6,418 nt of DNA from Granulosicoccaceae bacterium. Its GTDB lineage: Bacteria > Pseudomonadota > Gammaproteobacteria > Granulosicoccales > Granulosicoccaceae. The stretch spans positions 1 through 6,418 of the forward strand of contig JALZUX010000077.1 of the NCBI GenBank assembly GCA_023301405.1, written 5' to 3'. Below the pieces are notes generated by a model. It was given only the letters and a program-made list of their open reading frames with translations, was not told the DNA's origin and did no database searches. The position numbers were made by a program, and so were the translations under genes. Positions 1 through 5,202 of the stretch are shown piece by piece (position 1 is the stretch's first letter; each line of letters begins with the position of its first letter).

Positions 1-719
1 ATTGCACTAACGTACGTCATCATTCGCTGCTTGATCGATCCGGCTGTTACCGAGTTAACCAGTGCAGTCATATCGCTATCGCGGGTGTCAGGTGTGAGCA
101 CATGCATTCTAGTGCTGTAGGCCTCAGGGGTATATTGGTCAAGCAGGTCTACATTCTCTGCTACCTTTGCATCCCATTCTTTTTGCTCTGCCAATGCTGT
201 GATAAAACCTGTTGCCACCCCTTCTTGTGCACTAAATGGTTTCACTCTGTCAAGCAATTGGTAGGCGGTTGTTTCACCTAATGTATCTCGAAGCCGCTGT
301 GTGCCAAGAACAATGCCGAAGCGCATACCGGGCATTAAGAACCGTGCATCTGGTGTGGCAATTCGCACACGACAAGCCAATGCCAGGTCAGCTGCTGCAC
401 CATAGCAGGCGCCGTGCACCAAAACCATTGTGGGGCGGCTGTGGTGACGGACGCGCTGCAATAACTGCTCGATACGAACTAGCCGTAAAAGCAAGTCAGC
501 ATCACTTTCATTATCAAGGCCACTTAGATCCAACCCGCCTGAAAACCCTTGGCCTTGTGCTTTGAAAACAAGGTGAGTAGCCGCGTCAGACTGTGCAGTA
601 TCTAAAGCACTGTGCAGTTCATCGACCAACTGTGCACTGAAGCAGTTGAGCCGATCAGGATCGTTAAGCGTTATGGTCACTACACTTTTTTCGCGTGTAT
701 AACAAACAAATGAAGTCAC
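1..719 (-). CDS. Crotonase (enoyl-CoA hydratase/isomerase) family protein, C-terminus cut off by window edge
   Basis: I read this gene by hand on the minus strand: it starts with GTG at 719 and stays open for 239 codons to the window edge. The family usually has about 255-260 residues, so perhaps 20 are missing. The N-terminus has the family look (VVTITLNDPDRLN, residues 13-25). The first oxyanion-hole segment is FSGGLDL at 59-65 and the second lies in HGACYGAAADLALAC (102-116); the stretch to GTQRL (139-143) aligns with the family core. The two glutamates used by true hydratases appear replaced: the first by Asp111, the second by Gly131 (MPGMRFG instead of PE..LG). It should still bind an acyl-CoA and stabilise an enolate, but ordinary hydration is doubtful; isomerase, thioesterase, hydrolase or lyase activity is possible. 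The GTG overlaps the TGA of the CoA-transferase gene as GTGA, indicating translational coupling. Family is sure, reaction unknown. Confidence 0.88.
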   Translation of the reverse strand, partial: MTSFVCYTREKSVVTITLNDPDRLNCFSAQLVDELHSALDTAQSDAATHLVFKAQGQGFSGGLDLSGLDNESDADLLLRLVRIEQLLQRVRHHSRPTMVLVHGACYGAAADLALACRVRIATPDARFLMPGMRFGIVLGTQRLRDTLGETTAYQLLDRVKPFSAQEGVATGFITALAEQKEWDAKVAENVDLLDQYTPEAYSTRMHVLTPDTRDSDMTALVNSVTAGSIKQRMMTYVSA

Positions 720-1909
720 GACTTTGGCCCTGACTGCTGACCAGTAGTGAGCCACTCTGTTGCAACCTCAGTATTATGCGAACCCAACTCAGGTGGCGAC
801 TTAGGCACAGACAATTCTATACCCGACATAACCACCGGAAATGCAGTGGTTTTCGTTTCCACTCCATTGGGAAGTTTCAAGGGTTGCACTAGCTTTAAAT
901 GCTTAACGTGCTCATTGTTTAGAATTTGCGGATAATCATTAATTGGTGAGCAAGGCACACCCCTGCGGTCTAATTCTGTAAGCCAGTGCTCTGCAGTTTG
1001 TAGTTCAAACCTGGGTTGCAACAGTTGCAACAATTCGTCTTGATTGGCAGCTCGCTGGAGCTGCGTGATGAACCGCGCATCTTTCGTGAGCTCTGGCATA
1101 TCAACAGCAGTGGCCACTTCCGACCAAAGCTTATCGTTACCGGCAGCGACAACAAAATAGTCATCTGATGCTTTGAACGCCCTGTAAGGTGCATTACGCG
1201 GGTGCGCTGAACCCAACGCCTGCGGTGTATTGCCGCTGCCGAAATACTCTGACGTTTGTAGCGCTGCAACACCTATTAAGCTACCTAGCATTGAGCAATC
1301 TATATGACCACCCTTGCCGCCAGCCCTGACCTGTAAGGTACGCGCAAGTATGGTATAGGCTGCATAAAGCCCTGCACTGAAGTCACCCACCGGCACACCA
1401 CATTTGACTGGATTGCCTTCTTTTTCACCAGTCACGCTCATCAAGCCACTCATGGCTTGTACCGTGACATCAAATGCGCCTTTGCTAGTGTACGGGCCTG
1501 TTTGTCCGTAACCTGAAATAGAACAATAGATTAGCTTGTCATTCACCTTTGCAAGCTGTTCATAGCCCAGGCCGAGCTTATTAAGCACACCGGGCCTGAA
1601 GTTCTCAATAACCACGTCACACACTTTTGCTAATTGCAATAGATATTGAACATCGTCAGGATCTTTCAGGTTGGCGGTGATCGAGCGCTTGTTGCGATTA
1701 AGGGATGCAAAGTTTTCACTAAACGCTTCGCCCTTATCGTTTTCAGCCAATGGCGGCCATGAACGCATACCGTCACCACCGTCGGGGCGCTCCACCTTGA
1801 CAACATCAGCACCCAAGTCTGCCATTAGTGACCCTGCAAACGGGCCAGCTGCAATCTGCCCGAACTCAAGCACGCGAATACCGCTCAGTGGTAACGAAGT
1901 TTCACTCAT
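716..1909 (-). CDS. CaiB/BaiF family (class III) CoA-transferase
   Basis: A cytosolic enzyme that moves CoA from a donor acyl-CoA (often succinyl-CoA) to a carboxylic acid through an aspartyl-CoA thioester. The 397 residues match the family length of about 400. The N-terminal block LSGIRVLEFGQIAAGPFAG (8-26) with GADVVKVERPDGGD (33-46) is the CoA-binding Rossmann part. NRNKRSI (71-77) and IENFRPGVL (101-109) are standard family blocks. GAFDVTVQAMSGLMSVTG (144-161) contains the probable nucleophile Asp147, in the place of the catalytic Asp169 of formyl-CoA transferase. The C-terminal part has the usual RRGVPCSPIND (315-325). A racemase of the same fold is less likely because the block GAFD...AMSGLMSVTG is transferase-like. 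The gene begins 6 nt after the dioxygenase stop and overlaps the crotonase start by 4 nt, so the three probably serve one pathway: oxidation of a thiol, CoA activation, then processing of the acyl-CoA. The ribosome binding site is weak. The acid substrate cannot be told from sequence. Confidence 0.93.
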   Translation of the reverse strand: MSETSLPLSGIRVLEFGQIAAGPFAGSLMADLGADVVKVERPDGGDGMRSWPPLAENDKGEAFSENFASLNRNKRSITANLKDPDDVQYLLQLAKVCDVVIENFRPGVLNKLGLGYEQLAKVNDKLIYCSISGYGQTGPYTSKGAFDVTVQAMSGLMSVTGEKEGNPVKCGVPVGDFSAGLYAAYTILARTLQVRAGGKGGHIDCSMLGSLIGVAALQTSEYFGSGNTPQALGSAHPRNAPYRAFKASDDYFVVAAGNDKLWSEVATAVDMPELTKDARFITQLQRAANQDELLQLLQPRFELQTAEHWLTELDRRGVPCSPINDYPQILNNEHVKHLKLVQPLKLPNGVETKTTAFPVVMSGIELSVPKSPPELGSHNTEVATEWLTTGQQSGPKS

Positions 1910-1915
1910 TGTTAT

Positions 1916-2476
1916 TTAGTCTTTTACCTTAACGACACAGGGTGATTCAGTTTTTGACGCTACATCAAACACCGATCGACCGGTGTGATTAAGATGTCTG
2001 CCATAAGTATGTAAAGAGACGGCTACTTCTTCGCCATTATTCCACACACTGTGAATGTCTTCAGGCATACAGCAGACGGCCTTACCCGGAAATAGCGTTT
2101 CCTCTGCCGTCATTGTTAAGTCTGCAAAGCCCGGTTTTGATCCATCATCTTGTCTGGCGTAATTGGTTTCGTGCTCTTGCCCTTCAATGCCAGAGACTAC
2201 GGCCCATGTTTTGTGATTATGTGCAGCCAGGCCTTTGCCCGGCGCCCACGCGATCACAAATACGGCGAGATCGTGGTTGTCTTCTTCGAAAAGCAAATGC
2301 AGACCAAACCCTTGCTCTTCATCAACTTCTCGATACAGGTCTTTAAACCAACTGCGATCGGCAGTAAACTTTTCTGCCAGCGGTTTAATTCTTTTGGTGA
2401 TTGCGCCATCATCAGTTTCTTCGGAAACGATATGGCGAAGGTCAGCAACGTACTGGTCCAGGGCGTATGTTTGCAC
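1916..2476 (-). CDS. Cysteine-dioxygenase-type cupin, probable thiol dioxygenase
   Basis: Probable non-haem iron enzyme that adds O2 to a thiol to give a sulfinic acid. Starting from GTG at 2476 it has 186 residues, close to cysteine dioxygenase (about 200). Numbered from that start, the metal-binding pair HNH is at His86 and His88, with the third ligand at His142 (PEDIHSVW). The Ser-His-Tyr triad typical of thiol dioxygenases is seen as SLHTY (Ser154, His156, Tyr158). WAPGKGLAAH before the first histidine and the conserved glutamate-containing GIEGQE strand fit the double-stranded beta-helix. The basic or amide residue that binds the substrate carboxylate (Arg in cysteine enzymes, Gln in 3-mercaptopropionate enzymes) is not obvious; the corresponding stretch reads GLHLLF, so the substrate may differ. 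A longer start at GTG 2488 is possible, but the GGAG at 2483-2486 is placed for 2476. It sits 6 nt before the CoA-transferase gene. Fold and triad are well supported; the substrate is unknown. Confidence 0.82.
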   Translation of the reverse strand: MQTYALDQYVADLRHIVSEETDDGAITKRIKPLAEKFTADRSWFKDLYREVDEEQGFGLHLLFEEDNHDLAVFVIAWAPGKGLAAHNHKTWAVVSGIEGQEHETNYARQDDGSKPGFADLTMTAEETLFPGKAVCCMPEDIHSVWNNGEEVAVSLHTYGRHLNHTGRSVFDVASKTESPCVVKVKD

Positions 2477-2482
2477 GGAAAT

Positions 2483-2486
2483 CTCC
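2483..2486 (-). promoter_or_regulatory. Ribosome binding site GGAG deciding the dioxygenase start
   Basis: On the minus strand GGAG is followed by six bases (ATTTCC) and then GTG at 2476-2474, an ideal Shine-Dalgarno spacing. The alternative upstream GTG at 2488-2486 overlaps this motif and is preceded only by an A/C-rich run without purine-rich pairing. This favours the shorter protein by four residues. Confidence 0.6.
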
Positions 2487-2581
2487 ACTGTTGGTTGGTT
2501 TTAATCAAAACACAATTTCAGGTTATTCTGTCATTGCATTTTCTAGCCGCCACTACAAACGGCCATCACTCGCAGCCTTCG

Positions 2582-3334
2582 TTAGCACGTGTAATTCATA
2601 CCCAAACGCCCACCGTCAACGTAAATGGTTTCACCGGTAACATAGCTTGCTTTTTTACTGGCTAGAAACGCCACTACATTGCCAATTTCACTAGCATCTC
2701 CCAGTCGTTGCAGCGGGGTGCGGGACATCACCATTTTCATTGCGTCAGGATTTGCATTAACGCCAGCCAGCATCGCAGTATCAATAGAACCCGGCCCGAC
2801 GGCATTAACGCGAATGTTGTGTGGTGCCAGTGCAAGGGATGCTGCCTTGGTGAGTTGCGCAACCCCACCCTTCGATGCACAGTAAGCCGAGATTGAAGGT
2901 ATGGCTACCACAGCGTTGATAGATGACATATTAATGATCGAGCCTTCAATTTTGTTGGCTACCATCGTTTTTGCGGCACGTTGCAATGCAACGTAAGTAC
3001 CAATCAGGTTGATGTCTATAACCTTTTTAAATTGCTCCAGTGGCGTTTCCAGGAAGTCCCCGGGAAGTGCAACCCCCGCGTTGTTAACCAGAACTTCTAC
3101 CGGGCCATGCTCTGATTCTATATGATCAAACATGGCAGTTATCGCATCAGCATCACCCATGTCACAGGTAAGCGCTACGGTGTTGTTGCCGAGCTTTTCT
3201 GCAGCGGCTTTAACACCCTTTTCATTGATATCACAAAGTATAAGCCGCGCGCCCTCTGCCATTAATGCTTCAGCACAAGCATAACCTATACCCTGTGCAC
3301 CGCCAGTAACTAACGCCAATGGTTTATCAGACAT
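2582..3334 (-). CDS. Short-chain dehydrogenase/reductase (classical SDR)
   Basis: A cytosolic NAD(P)-dependent oxidoreductase interconverting an alcohol and a carbonyl. The 250 residues are typical of classical SDRs. The glycine-rich cofactor motif TGGAQGIG is at 10-17. Asp35 ends the second strand (LILCDI), which usually means NAD(H) rather than NADP(H). NNAG is at 84-87. The catalytic set is Asn109, Ser138 (INMSS), Tyr151 and Lys155 (YCASK), all in place and correctly spaced. PGSIDTAM (181-188) is the usual loop after strand 6. The C-terminus DGGRLGMNYTC resembles the DGGR..LNYTVPV tail of one SDR subgroup but ends right after NYT. ATG at 3334 has an AGGG nine bases upstream (3344-3347). 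It lies 50 nt after the oxidase gene and about 105 nt before the dioxygenase gene, in the same direction. It probably oxidises or reduces an intermediate of the same route; the substrate cannot be assigned. Confidence 0.93.
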   Translation of the reverse strand: MSDKPLALVTGGAQGIGYACAEALMAEGARLILCDINEKGVKAAAEKLGNNTVALTCDMGDADAITAMFDHIESEHGPVEVLVNNAGVALPGDFLETPLEQFKKVIDINLIGTYVALQRAAKTMVANKIEGSIINMSSINAVVAIPSISAYCASKGGVAQLTKAASLALAPHNIRVNAVGPGSIDTAMLAGVNANPDAMKMVMSRTPLQRLGDASEIGNVVAFLASKKASYVTGETIYVDGGRLGMNYTC

Positions 3335-3384
3335 TTTTTGTAACCCTGTAGTATTTATAAATAATCGGTAAAACGTCAGTGCGG

Positions 3385-4656
3385 TCAGACGCTGTTAACT
3401 AATTGATTTGCTGTGAATGCAGTTTGGTACAACCGCTTAAGCAACGGTGCGCTGGGAACAGTAGACAACGGCGAAATAGGTAGCGGAAGATCGGCCTTGT
3501 CAGCCCCCGTCAACAGCTTTGCCATCGCCTTGCCAAACACGGTACCTGTGGTAATGCCGCGTCCGTTGTACCCAATTGGCGTATAAAGATTTGTATCAAG
3601 TTCGTATATGCGTGGCAAGTGATCTGGTGTCATTGCGATTTGCCCGTGCCACGCTTGTTCAAACTCAACCTCGGCAAGTTCTGGAAATATTCTTTTTATT
3701 TGCCTTCTGGCCCAACGTTGTGACAAGCCTTTGTCAGCATTACCGACAACAGTGCCCATACTGCCTAACAATAGGCGGTCAAACGCATCACGACGATAGT
3801 TAAACATGATCTGCCCGGTATCCCACAACCCTTGCTTACCTGGCAGAATGTGTGACGCTTCTTTACCCATTGGGGTGGTGGCCAGTTGGAAGTAGTGAAT
3901 CATAGTGAAGATCTTTTTAAGATCTGGCCATAGATCATCGGTATAAGCATTAGTACCTAGCACTACTGCATTGGCGCGAAGCTCTCCTTGATCAGTGTTG
4001 ATTATCCATTCATTATTTTCTTTTGTAAGCCTGGTGGCTTTAACCCCTGTGCTTATCAACGCTCCCGCACCCATTGCAGCCCGCGCTAAACCCCGGCAAT
4101 AGGCCATCGGGTTGATGGTTCCTGCGCGATGATCAAGTAAGCCACCATGGTACACATCAGTACCAATCATCTCAGCAACCGCGTCCCGGTTGATCAGGTC
4201 TACCGGTTCGCCTAATCGTTTCCATTCTTCAGCACGAGTTTTTAAATCACGAAAACCACGGGCTGAATGGGCGGCGTGTATTGTCCCTGTGCGTGTTACT
4301 TCACAACGCATCTGGTGTTTTTCAATTAACGAGAAAACAACCTCCGGGCCTTTACCGAATTGCTCGATAAAACGCGGCCCGTAGGTTTCCCCAAGTTGCT
4401 TACGAACATCTTGTGGAGGAAGCCACAACGCGGCATTGACCAAGCCGCAATTGCGCCCGGAGCCACCGTAACCAATTTGCTTCGCTTCAAGCACATGTGC
4501 AGAAAGACCATGCTCCGCACAATGAAGTGCTGTAGACAAACCAGTGAATCCTCCACCGACAATAGCCACATCGACCTTGTCACTGTTGGTGAACGGGTTG
4601 TTGTAGTCTTTTTCTTCAGCTGAAGTATCCCACAGCGAAATTGGGTTAACTGCCAT
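3385..4656 (-). CDS. FAD-dependent oxidoreductase of the DAO family, probable amine or imino-acid oxidase
   Basis: A flavoenzyme of the DAO (glycine/sarcosine/D-amino-acid oxidase) superfamily, 423 residues. The N-terminal dinucleotide motif is VAIVGGGFTGL (30-40), with Glu57 ending the second strand (VLEAKQIG) to hold the ribose. GGSGRNCGLVN (64-74) is the second FAD-contact segment; many relatives have RNGG or RNVG there, so Cys70 is a small deviation. The middle (about 85-330) is the substrate domain, including RAGTINPMAYCRGLA (177-191). The C-terminal FAD closure is WHGQIAMTPDHLPRI (336-350) and GYNGRGITTGTVFGK (362-376). No signal peptide is seen. The GRN.GLVNA..W pattern recalls a group that, from memory, includes pipecolate-oxidase-like and gamma-glutamylputrescine-oxidase-like proteins; substrates of this type (secondary or cyclic amines) are plausible but not proven. 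It is the first gene of the operon, behind the promoter at 4685-4713. The ribosome binding site is weak. Class is sure, substrate open. Confidence 0.92.
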   Translation of the reverse strand: MAVNPISLWDTSAEEKDYNNPFTNSDKVDVAIVGGGFTGLSTALHCAEHGLSAHVLEAKQIGYGGSGRNCGLVNAALWLPPQDVRKQLGETYGPRFIEQFGKGPEVVFSLIEKHQMRCEVTRTGTIHAAHSARGFRDLKTRAEEWKRLGEPVDLINRDAVAEMIGTDVYHGGLLDHRAGTINPMAYCRGLARAAMGAGALISTGVKATRLTKENNEWIINTDQGELRANAVVLGTNAYTDDLWPDLKKIFTMIHYFQLATTPMGKEASHILPGKQGLWDTGQIMFNYRRDAFDRLLLGSMGTVVGNADKGLSQRWARRQIKRIFPELAEVEFEQAWHGQIAMTPDHLPRIYELDTNLYTPIGYNGRGITTGTVFGKAMAKLLTGADKADLPLPISPLSTVPSAPLLKRLYQTAFTANQLVNSV

Positions 4657-4684
4657 TAACTATTCTGCTCATAGGTTTTTGAGC

Positions 4685-4713
4685 ATTGTGTCACCCGACT
4701 TACAGGGTGTCAA
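4685..4713 (-). promoter_or_regulatory. Sigma-70-like promoter of the five-gene operon
   Basis: Read on the minus strand, a perfect TTGACA (-35) at 4713-4708 is followed by a 17-bp spacer and CACAAT (-10, four of six consensus bases) at 4690-4685. Transcription would start near 4678, leaving about 20 nt before the oxidase ATG at 4656. The spacer contains a short inverted repeat, CACCC at 4692-4696 against GGGTG at 4705-4709, where a repressor could block polymerase. Spacing and position are good; the call is by eye only. Confidence 0.6.
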
Positions 4714-4957
4714 AATATGATATTTATGTTTCAAATATCGGCACAATTATTTATCGCCGCGCCAGTTGTGCAGATACTCTTTTGGCTTAAATGAAACAAG
4801 GATTCCAAATACTGACACATATTTCCCGTAGTGTCATTCTTGACGCCTCTAGTGGTCAACCGCAATCACATGAAAAAAAACACCTCAATTAGCGATCTTT
4901 TGGTGCACTCCGGGCGCCCGAAAAAACAGCCTGGGCGGCACAATCGCAAACGTGTCA
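4688..4957. repeat. Five copies of the hexamer GTGTCA (one inverted) in the divergent spacer
   Basis: GTGTCA occurs on the plus strand at 4688-4693, 4707-4712, 4831-4836 and 4952-4957, and as TGACAC at 4813-4818. The first two are direct repeats 19 bp apart overlapping the operon's -10 and -35. The copies at 4813 and 4831 form an inverted pair with a 12-bp spacer. About 0.3 copies of a given hexamer would be expected by chance in the roughly 550-bp spacer counting both strands. The motif was picked after looking, so this is only a hint of shared operator half-sites. Confidence 0.3.
4719..4739. promoter_or_regulatory. 21-bp inverted repeat upstream of the -35, candidate regulator site
   Basis: Perfect 7-bp arms, GATATTT at 4719-4725 and AAATATC at 4733-4739, flank a 7-bp spacer. 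The centre (4729) lies about 50 bp upstream of the predicted start site and just outside the -35, where activators of the LysR or similar type often bind. The arms are A/T-rich, so a chance palindrome is possible. No regulator gene lies in this window. Confidence 0.4.
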
Positions 4958-5197
4958 GGGCCCACAGACATCGATACCTGCAACCAATCATCAACCCCAC
5001 TTTCCGGCCTACAGCCTAACACCGTCAAGCCCTTACAACTGAACTTCCCTTCAAACAAAGCTCGCACCCCACACCACTGCCAGAATTGCTTTAAACAAAA
5101 TTTTCTGCAAGGATGGACTCAAGAGATTTCACTGGCACACGGTCGCAATATTTGCGCAGAGCTTGTCGGGAAATTACAACTAATATGGGCTAGCTAA
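4952..5197 (+). CDS. Doubtful small protein of 81 residues, faintly RMF-like C-terminal half
   Basis: I do not recognise this ORF with confidence. It would begin with GTG at 4952, without a good ribosome binding site; the frame is open from the stop at 4871, so an earlier non-ATG start is possible. Its stop ends five bases before the ATG of the downstream flavoenzyme gene, the spacing expected of translationally coupled genes. Residues of about 38-60 (ending CFKQNFLQGWTQE) faintly resemble the P-x(5-8)-K-x-x-W/F-L-x-G-W pattern of ribosome modulation factor and related small proteins, but the conserved N-terminal half of that family is not seen. Three cysteines occur in the middle (C-Q-N-C plus one later). 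It could equally be a chance ORF in a long leader or a remnant of a larger gene. Confidence 0.2.
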   Translation: MSGPTDIDTCNQSSTPLSGLQPNTVKPLQLNFPSNKARTPHHCQNCFKQNFLQGWTQEISLAHGRNICAELVGKLQLIWAS

Positions 5198-5202
5198 TAA
5201 CC

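Larger units (their letters stand above)
4657..5202. other. Divergent intergenic region (546 bp) between the operon and the GlcD-type gene
   Basis: This is the largest stretch without a secure gene. Its left part (about 4660-4830) is A/T-rich and carries the operon promoter and the inverted repeats described separately. A further imperfect palindrome, TTGAC at 4840-4844 against GTCAA at 4855-4859, could be an operator. No convincing plus-strand promoter for the gene at 5203 was found. The right part (about 4870-5200) has coding-like open frames on both strands, none of them clearly recognisable, so it may hold a small gene, a decayed gene, or an unusually long leader. Confidence 0.7.

Noticed and set aside
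236..565. Plus-strand open frame of 109 codons opposite the crotonase gene
   Set aside because: It is the antisense shadow of a clear crotonase-family coding frame on the minus strand and has no motif of its own.
2498..2511. Small hairpin GTTTT-AATC-AAAAC in the gap between the SDR and dioxygenase genes
   Set aside because: It has only five mainly A-T pairs and no following U-tract. It is too weak for a terminator, and the downstream genes look co-transcribed.
3352..3363. Perfect 12-bp palindrome TATTTATAAATA in the gap before the SDR gene
   Set aside because: It is pure A/T with no T-run or G/C stem, so it is not a terminator. No -35 lies at a usable distance, so an internal promoter is not supported.
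4840..4868. TTGACG as a plus-strand -35 for the flavoenzyme gene
   Set aside because: The matching -10 at the right distance would be CAATCA, which is too poor, and the site is over 300 bp from the ATG.
4831..5019. Plus-strand open frame of 62 codons with a basic tail (internal ATG at 4870)
   Set aside because: It has no ribosome binding site and no family resemblance, and it starts inside the candidate operator repeats. The basic, low-complexity composition is not persuasive.
4885..5067. Minus-strand open frame of 60 codons (GTG start at 5067) in the intergenic region
   Set aside because: It has no ribosome binding site and no recognisable motif, and it overlaps other open frames; its upstream extension stops at about 5121. 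It is probably chance.
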